NCBI RefSeq assembly: GCF_002760655.1
Contig: NZ_PDOC01000008.1
Coordinates: 124,001-188,000, forward strand
DNA: 64,000 nt
Reading direction: 5' to 3'
Source: Massilia eurypsychrophila
Lineage (GTDB): Bacteria; Pseudomonadota; Gammaproteobacteria; Burkholderiales; Burkholderiaceae_D
Under the pieces are notes generated by a model. The model was not told the origin of the DNA. It was given only the letters and a program-made list of their open reading frames with translations, and did no database searches. A program made the position numbers and the translations under genes. Shown one piece after another: positions 30,629-39,947 of this stretch; positions within the stretch are counted from its first letter, which is position 1; each line of letters opens with the position of its first letter.

Positions 30629-31450
30629 CTACCAGCGAATCTTGCCGTCGGGGTCGAAGTCTTCGATGAGCTCGGGGCGGCGGATACGATATTTGCCTTC
30701 GGGGGCGATCGCCGTATCGCCGAGCGCGTCGAGCGTCAACGCTTCCAACGCGCCGCTGAAATTGATGACGGCATCCGTGTTGGCCTTGTCGGCATCAAAC
30801 TTGAGCAGCCAGCAACTTCCGTGCGCCACCGCGCCGGAGGCAGTCCGGTCCACCAGAATCGCCCCTTCCCCGTTGGCAAAGCAGGCGCGCAAGGCGTTTG
30901 GCCGATGTTCGCGGATCTGGCGCAGCGCCAGCTCTCCGACGCCAATCCTGCGCCGCACCAGCTCGTATTCGCTGATGGCGCGCGCAAAGTCGCGGTACGG
31001 CAGCAGGTTGCCTTGCGCGCGCACGGTCCAGACGGCCGACAGGGTTTTCTTCTTGGTCTGCGTGTTGAACATCAACGTGCCATCCTCGTCCGCGGCAACC
31101 GGCACCTCGGGCAGCAGGAAATAGCCGCCCCGCGCTACCGGGACCACCTGCTCGAACGTCTGCCCGACAATCGCCACCGCCCAGCTCGCCGGCAGGAAGT
31201 CATCCTGTTCGGATTGCGTCAGGCTGGTAAACAGCACGCGCATGCGGATGTCGCTGACGCGCGGCTCGGGCGGCAGCAAGGACAGCAGGCGCTGCTGGAT
31301 CTTGTAGGCCGACAGGTAAGGCATGTCGCCGGCATTTTTCTTCGAGCGAATTTCCACTGCCGGCACCACCGTATCGACGGCATCCTGAGCGAGCGCCGGG
31401 GCGCCGCAGAAGGCGGCCACTGTCAATGCCAGAAGGCGCGCTCCCGGCAT
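30629..31450 (-). CDS. Secreted protein of unknown function, second of a coupled pair
   Basis: A 273-residue protein with a signal peptide (MPGARLLALTVAAFCGAPAL) and no recognisable domain. The mature part contains SDIRMRVLFTSLTQSEQDDF (near residue 65) and paired cysteines that could form a periplasmic disulfide (LRACFANGE and HGSCWLL). The start is set by overlap: the preceding gene's TGA shares its A with this ATG (TGATG). The two genes probably act together. Confidence 0.72.
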   Translation of the reverse strand: MPGARLLALTVAAFCGAPALAQDAVDTVVPAVEIRSKKNAGDMPYLSAYKIQQRLLSLLPPEPRVSDIRMRVLFTSLTQSEQDDFLPASWAVAIVGQTFEQVVPVARGGYFLLPEVPVAADEDGTLMFNTQTKKKTLSAVWTVRAQGNLLPYRDFARAISEYELVRRRIGVGELALRQIREHRPNALRACFANGEGAILVDRTASGAVAHGSCWLLKFDADKANTDAVINFSGALEALTLDALGDTAIAPEGKYRIRRPELIEDFDPDGKIRW

Positions 31451-32109
31451 CAATTGGGCCTCGGCACCCAATTATCCATGCTGCTGAGGATATTGACCCT
31501 GGCGTCGACGAACGGCACCAGCACCTTGAGGCGGAAGTCGGAGCGTTCGGGCACGCTGCCGGCAACCTTATGCGGCACGTAGCTGGTCGCCATGAACATG
31601 TCGAACATGAGCGTGCCGCGCAGCTTCGACTCGACGTGGTGGGCCACGCCGGTGACCGGATCGACCCAGAGGCGTACCGAAACATTCACCGGCCCCTTCG
31701 ACTCGGCGACGTCGAACATGGTCCAGCTCTTGCCATGCAACACCTGGCCGTCGGTGCGCCTGACCGGCGCGTTCATCCGCATCAGTTCATCGGTCATATT
31801 GTTGGCGTCGTTCATCTCGGTTTGCCCTTTGGCGGACTTGCCGGGCTCAGGCTTGGGTTCGATCTGGACCGTGTCGTAGACCGGCTTGCCGTTGTCCCAG
31901 CCCTTCAGGCGCGCCCTGACCTTGACGCGCTCGTTCTTGTCGTCGCCACTGGCGTCGATGCGCGTGGTTTTCTCTTGCGGCGCCCACTTCTTGACCAGTG
32001 CGGAGTGCGCCAGCGTTTTAGTCCAGAGTGGATCGACGGTCTGCGCTTGCAACGGAAGTGCAAGCGACAGTGCGGCGGTGGCGAAGGCGGCAAGCTTGAA
32101 AGATTTCAT
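31450..32109 (-). CDS. Secreted protein of unknown function, first of a coupled pair
   Basis: A 219-residue protein with a signal peptide (MKSFKLAAFATAALSLALPL, then QAQ). The mature part has RVKVRARLKGWDNGKPVYDT near residues 60-79 and a run of beta-like segments ending VRLWVDPVTGVAHHVESKLR, a pattern reminiscent of outer-membrane lipoprotein-sorting folds, without enough similarity to name it. It is translationally coupled to the next gene by TGATG. Confidence 0.72.
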   Translation of the reverse strand: MKSFKLAAFATAALSLALPLQAQTVDPLWTKTLAHSALVKKWAPQEKTTRIDASGDDKNERVKVRARLKGWDNGKPVYDTVQIEPKPEPGKSAKGQTEMNDANNMTDELMRMNAPVRRTDGQVLHGKSWTMFDVAESKGPVNVSVRLWVDPVTGVAHHVESKLRGTLMFDMFMATSYVPHKVAGSVPERSDFRLKVLVPFVDARVNILSSMDNWVPRPN

Positions 32110-32188
32110 AAAATGCACCGAAGAGAAAAAAACAATTGTATGAGCAGTTTCGGTGCTCGTGGGGAGTATTTGGTATGTATAGGGTGCT

Positions 32189-32833
32189 TTACTCCGCGTC
32201 GGGCTGTTGCGCAGGGTGGGCGGCGAAAAAGGCCGGCAATTCGGCGCAGGCATCGTTGATGCGGGCGATGTTGGGGTACGCCTCCACGTCGATGTTGAAG
32301 CGCTGCGCGTTGTACGCCTGCGGCACCAGGAAGCAGTCGGCGAAGGTTGGCGCGTCGCCATGGCAGAAGCGGCCCGGCGCGGGATCGGCCGCCAGGTGTG
32401 CTTCGAGCGCGGCGAAGCCTTCGCCGATCCAGTGGCGGTACCACTCGTTCTTGGCGTCGTCGCTGATGCCAAGCGTCCTGACGAGGTAGCGCAGGATGCG
32501 CAGGTTGTTGACCGGGTGGATGTCGCAGGCGACGATCTGCGCCAGCGCACGCACGCGGGCGCGCTCGCGCGGCGCCGCCGGCAGCAGCGGCACCGCGGGA
32601 TGGGTCTCTTCGAGGTATTCGAGGATCGCCATCGACTGCGTCAGCATGGCGCCGTCATCGTCGAAGGTCGGCACCAGCGCGCTCGGATTCATCGCGCGGT
32701 AATCGTCCCGCAGATGTTCGCCGCCCTGCTTGACCAGGTGCACCGGCACCGCCTCGTACGCCAGCCCTTTCAGGTTCAGCGCGATGCGCACGCGGTACGC
32801 CGCGGAACTGCGGAAGTAGGTGTATAGCTTCAT
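32189..32833 (-). CDS. maiA: Maleylacetoacetate isomerase
   Basis: Zeta-class glutathione transferase that isomerises maleylacetoacetate to fumarylacetoacetate in tyrosine/homogentisate breakdown. The 214-residue protein has the N-terminal motif YFRSSAAYRVRIALNLKGL (residues 6-24; catalytic Ser region), the glutathione-binding QSMAILEYLEE near 66, and a C-terminal helical domain. Its ATG overlaps the FAH stop by 4 bp (ATGA), linking both enzymes in one pathway. Confidence 0.93.
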   Translation of the reverse strand: MKLYTYFRSSAAYRVRIALNLKGLAYEAVPVHLVKQGGEHLRDDYRAMNPSALVPTFDDDGAMLTQSMAILEYLEETHPAVPLLPAAPRERARVRALAQIVACDIHPVNNLRILRYLVRTLGISDDAKNEWYRHWIGEGFAALEAHLAADPAPGRFCHGDAPTFADCFLVPQAYNAQRFNIDVEAYPNIARINDACAELPAFFAAHPAQQPDAE

Positions 32834-33855
32834 TTGGTCGGCCCGTGGTAGTGCGCCACTTCCTGGTCGATGGCGCCGAAGATGCTGGCGCCGTCGGCAT
32901 CGAGCATCTCGATGCGGACGTTGTCGCCAAACTTGAGATACGGCGTGGTGGGCATGCCCTTTTCGATGGTTTCGTACATGCGCAATTCGGCCAGGCAGCA
33001 ATAGCCGACGCCGCCATGCTCGATGCTCGAGCCGTGCAGGCCGCCCTGCTTGTTCGATACGGTGCCGGAGCCGATGATGGTGCCGGCGGCCAGCTCACGC
33101 GTGGCGGCGGCGTGCGCCACCAGCTGGGCGAAATTGAAGGTCATGTCCTGGCCGGCGTTCGGTTTGCCGAACGGCAGTTCGTTGAGCGTGACCGTCAGCG
33201 GCAGGCACAGTTTGCTGTCCTGCCAGGCCGCCTGCAGTTCGTCGGGCGTGACCGCCACCGGGGAAAACGCGCTGGCGGCCTTGGACTGGAAGAAGCCGAA
33301 GCCCTTGGCCAGTTCATTGGGAATCAGGTTGCGCAGCGAGACGTCGTTGACCAGCATGACGAGCCTGATCGCCGCGGCGCTGTCGGCGACGCTGGCGCCC
33401 ATGGCGACGTCGCCGGTGATGACCGCCACTTCCGCTTCGAGGTCGATGCCCCACTCCTCGGACAGCGCGAAGATCGGATCCCACGGGCCGACGAACGAGT
33501 CGGAGCCGCCCTGGTACATCAGCGGATCGGTGTAGAACGAGGCCGGCACATCGGCGTTGCGCGCCTTGCGCACCAGCTCGACGTGGTTGATGTAGGCCGA
33601 GCCGTCGGCCCACTGGTAGGCGCGCGGCAGCGGGGAATGGCACAGCGACTCGACGAACGGTTCGGCCGCCAAAGCAGTGCCGTCGTTGAGGTCGCTGTAG
33701 ACGTTGCGCAGGCGCGGCGCGACGGCGTCCCAGTTGTCGAGCGCGAACTGCAAGGTTGCGGCAATCTTGGGCACGCGCTGGCAGGTGACGAGGTCGCGGC
33801 TGACGACGATCAGCACGCCGTCGCGGCCCGCGCTCTTCAAGGTGGCGAGCTTCAT
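32830..33855 (-). CDS. Fumarylacetoacetate hydrolase family protein
   Basis: Probably fumarylacetoacetase, the last step of tyrosine degradation, giving fumarate and acetoacetate. The 341-residue protein has the FAH-domain metal ligands in DLEAEVAVITGDVAMG near residues 137-152, VMLVNDVSLRNLIPNE near 166-181 and GTIIGSGTVSNKQGG near 259-273. An N-terminal part of about 70 residues matches the bacterial FAH form. GCAGGAGC upstream is a good ribosome-binding site. With maiA directly downstream the pathway assignment is strong; homogentisate dioxygenase is not in the window. Confidence 0.9.
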   Translation of the reverse strand: MKLATLKSAGRDGVLIVVSRDLVTCQRVPKIAATLQFALDNWDAVAPRLRNVYSDLNDGTALAAEPFVESLCHSPLPRAYQWADGSAYINHVELVRKARNADVPASFYTDPLMYQGGSDSFVGPWDPIFALSEEWGIDLEAEVAVITGDVAMGASVADSAAAIRLVMLVNDVSLRNLIPNELAKGFGFFQSKAASAFSPVAVTPDELQAAWQDSKLCLPLTVTLNELPFGKPNAGQDMTFNFAQLVAHAAATRELAAGTIIGSGTVSNKQGGLHGSSIEHGGVGYCCLAELRMYETIEKGMPTTPYLKFGDNVRIEMLDADGASIFGAIDQEVAHYHGPTK

Positions 33856-34034
33856 GCTTGCTCCTGCTTATCGGCGCGGCAAGCGGCGTGATGGTTTTTT
33901 TTGAATTGCATTGCGTGCTCCTCTATAGATGTCATCATTAGAGTGCAAAACTGGCAATCATACAAATGTTTTTCCACACCGCGCGGCGATTCAACCTGGT
34001 GCGGCGTCGCGCTGCGAAGGTGTGACAGCACGGC

Positions 34035-34040
34035 TATAAT
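34035..34040 (+). promoter_or_regulatory. -10 element for the ChaC-like gene
   Basis: A perfect TATAAT, 28 bp before the ATG at 34069. No good -35 is seen at the usual distance, so activity may need an activator or the site may be weaker than the -10 suggests. Confidence 0.5.
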
Positions 34041-34068
34041 TATTGTCCGCAATTGTGGAAACGCGCAC

Positions 34069-34629
34069 ATGTCACACAACACCATCGCGATCAACCAGCG
34101 CATGGACAAATTCGACGGCCACCATCGCGTGTGGCTGTTCGGCTATGGCTCGCTCATTTTCAAGGCGGACTTCCCCTTCATTGAACGGCGTCTTGCCAGC
34201 ATCGAAGGCTGGTCGCGGCGCTTCTGGCAGGGCTCGCACGACCATCGCGGCACGGAAACGGCGCCGGGCCGCGTACTGACGTTGACACCCGACCCTGGCG
34301 CCGTCTGCGCCGGCATGGCCTACCTGATCACGCCGGAAGTATTCGCCCACCTCGACCACCGCGAAAAGAATGGCTACCTGCGCCTGGCCGTCAACATCAA
34401 CTTCGACGACGGCGACAGCGAGGAAGGCCTGGTCTACATTGCCACCGACGACAACGCCGCCTATCTGGGCGAAGCGCCGGAGCGCGACATCGCGCGCCAG
34501 ATCGCCGCTTCCGCCGGACCGAGCGGCCCTAACCGCGACTACCTGACCAATCTTGCCGACGCGCTGCGTTCCCTCGGCAAGGACGATCCACACGTGTTTG
34601 CCGTCGAACGGCACCTTGCGGAATTCTAG
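34069..34629 (+). CDS. Gamma-glutamylcyclotransferase, ChaC-like
   Basis: A 186-residue ChaC-type enzyme that cleaves the gamma-glutamyl group of glutathione to 5-oxoproline and Cys-Gly. The substrate-binding motif WLFGYGSLIFKADF lies near residues 22-35 (YGSL motif), and the catalytic glutamate region is LDHREKNGYLRLAVNI near 94-109. The ATG at 34069 was chosen over upstream codons because the frame before it is non-coding and a TATAAT lies in it. Confidence 0.88.
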   Translation: MSHNTIAINQRMDKFDGHHRVWLFGYGSLIFKADFPFIERRLASIEGWSRRFWQGSHDHRGTETAPGRVLTLTPDPGAVCAGMAYLITPEVFAHLDHREKNGYLRLAVNINFDDGDSEEGLVYIATDDNAAYLGEAPERDIARQIAASAGPSGPNRDYLTNLADALRSLGKDDPHVFAVERHLAEF

Positions 34630-34639
34630 CCAGGTAGGT

Positions 34640-35806
34640 TTAGAACAGGTCCAGCTGGCCGGCGATGTTGCCGCCTTTCTTGCCCGGGGCCGGCGGCACC
34701 ACAAGCGGCTTGCGAAAGCGCGAGAAATCGAGCTTGGCGAAGCGGCTGCCGTTACTGCCCATGCCGAGCCGCTCGACGGTCTTGCTGAAGCGCTGACGGA
34801 TCAGGTCGGCCCAGACGCCCTCGCCGTGCATGCGCATGGAAAAGTCGCTGTCGTAGTCTTTGCCGCCGCGCATTTCGCGCACGCGGTTCATCACGCGCTG
34901 CGCACGGTCGGGAAAGTGGGCCTGCAGCCATTCCTGGAACAGCGGGTTCACTTCCCACGGCAGCCGCAGCACGACATAGTGCGCGCCGATGGCGCCGGCA
35001 TCGTGCGCCGCTTCGAGTACTTTTTCGATTTCGGGCTCGGTGACGAACGGGATGATCGGCGCGACGCTAACGCTGACGGGAATGCCGGCGTCGGTCAGGC
35101 GGCGGATGGTGCGCAGGCGCCGCGCCGGCGCCGCGGCGCGCGGTTCGAGCGTGCGCGAGATTTCGGGATCGAGCGTGGTAATGGTGATCGACGCGCAGGC
35201 CTGGCGGCGCGCGGCCATCGCGCCGATGATGTCGATGTCGCGCTCGATCAGCGACGACTTGGTGATGAGGCCGACCGGGTGCTCGCATTCATTGAGCACC
35301 TCGAGCACGCGGCGGGTGATGCCGAACTGGCGCTCGCACGGCTGGTATGCGTCGGTATTGACGCCAAGGGCGATCGATTCGGGCACGTAGGCGGGCTTGG
35401 CCAGTTCGCGCCGCAACAGCTCGGGTGCGTTGACCTTGGCGAACAGGCGGCTTTCGAAATCGAGCCCCGGCGACAGGCCCAGGTAACTATGCGTGGGCCG
35501 CGCAAAGCAGTAGATGCAGCCGTGCTCGCAACCGCGGTAAGGATTGAGCGAAACGTTAAACGGGATGTCGGGGGAGGCGTTTCGGCTGAGGATGGTCTTG
35601 GCGTGCTCGTCGGTGACGTGGGTCTTGAAGGCGGCCGGGCCGCTCTCCTCGTCGTCATCGTGCACCCAGCCGTCGTCAAAGTCTTCGCGGCCATTGACCT
35701 CGTAGCGCCCTTGCACGTTCGATACCGCCCCGCGTCCCTTCCTGGGCGCAAGCGGCTTGGGCGGCAGCATGACCTGCCCTTCAAAGTCGTTATCGCTGTC
35801 AGTCAC
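34640..35806 (-). CDS. PA0069-family radical SAM protein
   Basis: A 388-residue radical SAM protein similar to spore photoproduct lyase-like proteins, of unproved function. The [4Fe-4S] motif CxxxCxxC is in PYRGCEHGCIYCFARPTHSY (Cys 93, 97, 100). The N-terminal NVQGRYEVNGREDFDDGW and SRNASPDIPFNVSLNPYRGC are family markers. The C-terminal end is basic and Gly-rich. It converges with the ChaC gene, 10 bp away. Confidence 0.9.
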   Translation of the reverse strand: MTDSDNDFEGQVMLPPKPLAPRKGRGAVSNVQGRYEVNGREDFDDGWVHDDDEESGPAAFKTHVTDEHAKTILSRNASPDIPFNVSLNPYRGCEHGCIYCFARPTHSYLGLSPGLDFESRLFAKVNAPELLRRELAKPAYVPESIALGVNTDAYQPCERQFGITRRVLEVLNECEHPVGLITKSSLIERDIDIIGAMAARRQACASITITTLDPEISRTLEPRAAAPARRLRTIRRLTDAGIPVSVSVAPIIPFVTEPEIEKVLEAAHDAGAIGAHYVVLRLPWEVNPLFQEWLQAHFPDRAQRVMNRVREMRGGKDYDSDFSMRMHGEGVWADLIRQRFSKTVERLGMGSNGSRFAKLDFSRFRKPLVVPPAPGKKGGNIAGQLDLF

Positions 35807-35923
35807 GGCGGGGTCCTCGATACTGTATGGGCATACAGTATAGTACCATCGCGCCGCGGCCTGTTCAAGCGGAGCGCGTGCGTGCGGCGTCGCCGTTGCG
35901 CCGGCGCCTCAGAAATTACCGCA

Positions 35924-37084
35924 CTAGTTACAGTTGCCGCTGGAGGCGCAGATCGCTTTCCACAACTGGATCCAGAGGTTGTCCGGCACCGAGGACCCCT
36001 GGGCTTTTTCGACCTGGTCGTTGTAGATGTAAGAGGTGACGCCGACCAGCACATTGGGCACGGCGTCGATGCCGCTGGCGCCGCCCAGCGAAACTTGTTC
36101 CAGATTTTGTATCCATGGGCCGCCGCTGGAACCTTCGCGCGCGTCGGAGCCGTATTCGACGGTGTTCGACTCGGTGGCGCGCAGGCTGGCGCTCATGACG
36201 TTCTGCATTTTTTCGCAGTCGTCGAGATTGCATGGATAGCCGATCTTGGAGGTGTGGTTGGGGTACAGGCTGCCGGTCTGCCAGCCGAACCAGCCGGTGA
36301 CGTCGCCGAGCCGGGACAGTGGCGCATCAGGCTCGAGGCGCTGGTCGCGAAAGCTGATCATCGCGTAATCGGCGGGGTTGGGCACCATGCCGCCGCTGCT
36401 GGCCCACGCCGGCGCGACGATCACGGTGCTCCAGGTCCAGGCGCCGAAAGGCGCCACGCCGTCGCGATAGGCCGGCACGAACAGGAAGTTTTCGTAAAAA
36501 TCGTTCGGCGAGCCGCTGTGCACGCAATGGCCGGCGGTGGCGACCACGCGGCGCTGGATCACCGCGGCCGAGCAGGTGAAGGGCGCGCCGTTGGCCGTGA
36601 AAAACAACTTGCCGACCGCGCGGTACGGAAAGACGCGGTCGGCCGAATACTCGGCCGCTTCGCCGTTGAACATTGGGAAAACCCGGGTGCTGGTGAAGTA
36701 GGCGCCGAGAGTGCCCGCCGCGCTGGGGCGCACCGGCGCATCGGCCGGCGCGACGGCGGGCCTTTTCTCGGGCGTGAACAGGCGTCGCTCGCGCGGGGCG
36801 ACCTGCAAGGTGGGCCCGCTGCCCTGGTTGCGGACCGGCGCGACGGCGCCAAGCGCCGATGGCGGGGCAGCCGACACCATGCCTTGCCGCGCCTGCGGCA
36901 CAGGCAAAGGCTTGGCTGATTTTAATCGGTCAGGCGTCCAGAACTGGCCGGTTGCATTTGCCGGGCCGACATTGGCCTTTGCGAGCGGACCGGTGTGGAC
37001 GGGAGTGGCGGTTTGGGACTGGGCCACACTGGCGATGACGAGTGCCACGGCTGTGACCGATATGTTATTGGACATTTTGTTCAT
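35924..37084 (-). CDS. Secreted trypsin-like (glutamyl endopeptidase-type) serine protease
   Basis: A 386-residue exported protease. A signal peptide covers about residues 1-24, followed by a pro-region of about 120 residues. The catalytic His is in VVATAGHCVHSG near 190, the Asp in NPADYAMISF near 238 and the Ser in EGSSGGPWIQ near 322. Cys pairs (YPCNLDDCEKM and ICASSGNCN at the C-terminus) suggest disulfides. The layout resembles V8/glutamyl endopeptidases. A GAGGA site precedes the ATG. Confidence 0.88.
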   Translation of the reverse strand: MNKMSNNISVTAVALVIASVAQSQTATPVHTGPLAKANVGPANATGQFWTPDRLKSAKPLPVPQARQGMVSAAPPSALGAVAPVRNQGSGPTLQVAPRERRLFTPEKRPAVAPADAPVRPSAAGTLGAYFTSTRVFPMFNGEAAEYSADRVFPYRAVGKLFFTANGAPFTCSAAVIQRRVVATAGHCVHSGSPNDFYENFLFVPAYRDGVAPFGAWTWSTVIVAPAWASSGGMVPNPADYAMISFRDQRLEPDAPLSRLGDVTGWFGWQTGSLYPNHTSKIGYPCNLDDCEKMQNVMSASLRATESNTVEYGSDAREGSSGGPWIQNLEQVSLGGASGIDAVPNVLVGVTSYIYNDQVEKAQGSSVPDNLWIQLWKAICASSGNCN

Positions 37085-37147
37085 GGAATCCTCGCCAGCG
37101 CGGACGGTGCGCCGTCTTCATTCGACTGGCGTACGGCGGGAAAATTC

Positions 37148-37759
37148 CTATGCTGGCGATGCGCGGCCAGCGTAAGCGGCCTGCTGGGCAACGAAGCCGT
37201 CGAAGGCGGCCAGCAGCGGCGCGAAGCCGGCCTCGCCGCCGTCGAGTCGCATCAGCGCGTAGGCGGCCGCTTCGAGCGTCGACAGCTGGTCGGGCGCGTG
37301 GGCCTTGCGGATGCGGTAATGGGAGGCTGGCATGCCCTGCAGCGCCAGCCGCGGCAAGCCCTGCAGTAGCGGATTAAGATGCAGCATCTTGCGGCTCTTG
37401 CGCCAGGTGCCGTCGAGCATGACGAGGCGCAGCGCGGCGGGATCGGCGAGGCTGACGGTATCGACCGCCGCCGCGGCGCTATCGTCCGGGTACAGCAGCA
37501 GCGGCGTACGGCCATCGGCGTGCAGCAGGGCCGACAGGTCGGCAGGATCGAACAGCTCGCCGGCCAGCAGCACGCTGCCGGGCACGCTCAGGTGCAGCAG
37601 GCGGGCGCTGCCCTTGGCGTTAGCGACTTCGAGCGGATGCTGCAGGATCAGCAGCTCGACACTGGTCGAGACCGGCGCGATCCATTGGCAGATACAAGTG
37701 GCAACGGGGCGCAGGCAGGTGGCGCAGATCGGACGGCGGGGATGGGACGAGTTGCTCAT
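37148..37759 (-). CDS. DTW-domain protein (tRNA acp3U synthase family)
   Basis: Members of the DTW/TapT family transfer an aminocarboxypropyl group to uridine in tRNA. The 203-residue protein has N-terminal zinc-type cysteines in CATCLRPVATCICQW, LQHPLEVANAKGSARLL near residues 36-52, and the signature MLDGTWRKSRKM near 116-127, with D-x-T-W. I start it at the ATG at 37759: the frame extends to 37837, but that part (MSDLTPAF...) is encoded by the downstream repeat and is unlikely to be translated. Confidence 0.85.
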   Translation of the reverse strand: MSNSSHPRRPICATCLRPVATCICQWIAPVSTSVELLILQHPLEVANAKGSARLLHLSVPGSVLLAGELFDPADLSALLHADGRTPLLLYPDDSAAAAVDTVSLADPAALRLVMLDGTWRKSRKMLHLNPLLQGLPRLALQGMPASHYRIRKAHAPDQLSTLEAAAYALMRLDGGEAGFAPLLAAFDGFVAQQAAYAGRASPA

Positions 37760-37817
37760 GGCCGCCAGCATAAGCGTCGGCGGCGCTTGCTGGCAACAGC
37801 GACGCAGCAATAAAAAA

Positions 37818-37926
37818 GCTGGGGTCAGGTCTGACATTCGGACATTTCAATATCGAAATGTCCGAATGTCAGACCTGACCCCAGCGTTTCCCGTTCGAAA
37901 TGTCCGAATGTCAGACCTGACCCCAG
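37818..37926. repeat. Triple 30-31-bp repeat with a perfect inverted pair
   Basis: Copy 1 (37818-37848) reads GCTGGGGTCAGGTC, then TGACATTCGGACATTTC. Copy 2 (37855-37885) is its exact reverse complement after a 6-base spacer. Copy 3 (37897-37926) repeats copy 2 without the last base. The core GGGGTCAG...CTGACCCC relates it to the palindromes at 25935 and 55241. It lies 10 bp past the MCP stop and could form a long hairpin in that transcript. This looks like a REPIN-type mobile repeat. Confidence 0.85.
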
Positions 37927-37936
37927 TGTTTTGGGG

Positions 37937-39625
37937 TTAGAACTCTTCCCACTCGTCCTTGGTGGCGGCGAGCGCGACGGCGGGTTTGCGCACGGCCGGC
38001 GCCGGTGCCGGGGCGGCCTGGCGCAATGCCGGCGTCGCACGCGCAGCGACCGAGGGGCGCGGCGCGGCCGCGCGCGGCGGCGCCAGCTGGTTCAGCTTGA
38101 ACACGCCGACCACTTCGGACAGGCGCGCGGCCTGCTCCTGCATCGACGCGGCAGCAGCAGCAGCCTCCTCAACGAGCGCGGCGTTCTGCTGGGTGACCGA
38201 ATCCATTTGCGTGATGGCCATGTTGACCTGCTCGATGCCGTCGCGCTGCTCGTCGCTGGCGGTGGTGATGTCGTTCATGATGCTGGTCACGCGGGCAATG
38301 CTGGCAACGACTTCGGCCATCGTCTTGCCGGCCTCGTCGACCAGACGCGAGCCGGTGTCGACCTTGGCCACCGAGTCGCCGATCAGGGCCTTGATTTCCT
38401 TGGCGGCGGCCGCCGAACGCTGCGCCAGGTTGCGCACTTCGGAGGCGACCACGGCAAAGCCGCGGCCCTGCTCGCCGGCACGCGCGGCCTCGACCGCGGC
38501 GTTGAGCGCGAGAATGTTGGTCTGGAAGGCGATGCCGTCGATCACGCTGATGATGTCGACGATCTTGCGCGACGAGTCGTTGATCGAGCCCATCGTGGCG
38601 ACCACTTCCGACACCACGGCGCCGCCCTGGGTGGCCACCTGCGAGGCGGTGATCGCCAATTGGTTGGCCTGGCGGGCGTTGTCGGCGTTGAACTTGACGG
38701 TCGAGGTCAGCTCTTCCATCGACGATGCGGTCTCTTCCAGCGAACTGGCTTGCTCTTCGGTACGCGAGGACAGGTCGAGGTTGCCGCTGGCGATCTCGGC
38801 CGACGCGGTGCCGATGGTGTCGGTGCCGCTGCGCACCTGGCCGACGATGCCGACCAGGCTGTCGTTCATTGCCTTGAGCGCCGCCATCAGCTGGCCGGTC
38901 TCGTCGGTGCTGTTGACGACGATGTCGCTGGTCAGGTCGCCTGCCGACACGGTTTCGGCAACCCGCACCGCTTCGCGGATCGGGCCGGTGATCGAGCGGG
39001 TGATCAGGTAAGCGAAGATGGCGCCGATCAGGATCGCCGCCGCGCCGAGCGCGATCGTCATGTTGCGGCCGTTGGCGTACTGCGCCGCAATCTCGTTGCC
39101 GGTCTGGTCGAGCAAGGCGCGCTGCGACAGCGACAATTTCTCAAGCGCATCGAGGTAGGCGGTGCGGGTGGTAACCATGTCCTTGTCGTAGATTGCCCTG
39201 GCGCCTTCGAGGTCGGCGGCGGCCTTGCCCTTGAATACGCTGGCGCGCGCCGCGGTGAACGCGGCGCGGGTGGTCAGGACGTTGGCCAGCAGGCCTTTGG
39301 CGACGGGTTCCTGCAGCAACTTGACCAGGGTGTCCTGCACCACCGTGGCCCGCGCCGACGACGCTTTCATCATGTCCTCGACCGCTTTCTGGTCGACCGC
39401 ATCGACCGCTAGCCAGGCGGCGGTGGTGCGCGCCGCATTGACGTGGATGATCTGCGCCCACTCGGTGATGAGGCGCTCGTTGCGGACCTTTTGCTCGACC
39501 AGGTGCTCGGTGACGGCGCTGGCCGACTGCATTCGCCATAGCGCGGTGGCGCTGATGGCGACGAGCAGCAGAAGGACGATGGCGAAGCCAAGCGCGAGAC
39601 GGACACCGATGTTCAGATTTTTCAT
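37937..39625 (-). CDS. Methyl-accepting chemotaxis protein
   Basis: A 562-residue transmembrane chemoreceptor. TM1 is [20 protein letters not shown] near residues 9-28, a four-helix-bundle ligand domain spans about 30-185, and TM2 lies near 190-210. HAMP and two methylation helix regions follow. The signalling tip has [20 protein letters not shown] then [14 protein letters not shown] near 364-397. The tail ends DEWEEF, a CheR/CheB-docking pentapeptide type (W-x-x-F). The ATG at 39625 is preferred over a TTG four codons upstream. The ligand is unknown. Confidence 0.95.
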   Translation of the reverse strand: MKNLNIGVRLALGFAIVLLLLVAISATALWRMQSASAVTEHLVEQKVRNERLITEWAQIIHVNAARTTAAWLAVDAVDQKAVEDMMKASSARATVVQDTLVKLLQEPVAKGLLANVLTTRAAFTAARASVFKGKAAADLEGARAIYDKDMVTTRTAYLDALEKLSLSQRALLDQTGNEIAAQYANGRNMTIALGAAAILIGAIFAYLITRSITGPIREAVRVAETVSAGDLTSDIVVNSTDETGQLMAALKAMNDSLVGIVGQVRSGTDTIGTASAEIASGNLDLSSRTEEQASSLEETASSMEELTSTVKFNADNARQANQLAITASQVATQGGAVVSEVVATMGSINDSSRKIVDIISVIDGIAFQTNILALNAAVEAARAGEQGRGFAVVASEVRNLAQRSAAAAKEIKALIGDSVAKVDTGSRLVDEAGKTMAEVVASIARVTSIMNDITTASDEQRDGIEQVNMAITQMDSVTQQNAALVEEAAAAAASMQEQAARLSEVVGVFKLNQLAPPRAAAPRPSVAARATPALRQAAPAPAPAVRKPAVALAATKDEWEEF

Positions 39626-39947
39626 GACGAGACGCAATGCAAGAGACGGAAATTGATGCTAACAGGAATTTTCCTTATTCCCCAAAACGGTGCAAATGCA
39701 CCAAGGTTTTTTTGCAACAGAAAAACTAATATTTCGTTGTAGAAATTAAAACGATCGTTATGCGAAGTGTATCGGCACGGATCCCCAGTCGCCGTGTGCT
39801 GCGCTCGATAGGGATTGCTGTTCTGGTACTACGGAAAAAATTACCCGGCGAACTTAACAGTTGGGTATTGCTCTGGAAATTTAAGGTGCCTAGAATCAAA
39901 ATATTCCAACCGGAAATTTCCATCCAGCCCAACTGCCCTCCACCGCC
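39626..39947. other. Intergenic region between MCP and hydrolase genes
   Basis: A 322-bp AT-richer divergent region. It contains a 6-bp-arm inverted repeat GGTGCA-AA-TGCACC (39689-39702) that could be an operator, and a plus-strand T run (39706-39713). I found no sigma-28 promoter motif for the MCP. Other frames here look non-coding. Confidence 0.4.

Noticed and set aside
37760-37837. N-terminal extension of the DTW protein
   Set aside because: Its first codons are encoded by the repeat at 37818; the family N-terminus fits the internal ATG.
37818-37926. Insertion sequence end or small transposon
   Set aside because: No transposase frame and no target-site duplication; the structure fits a REPIN-like repeat better.
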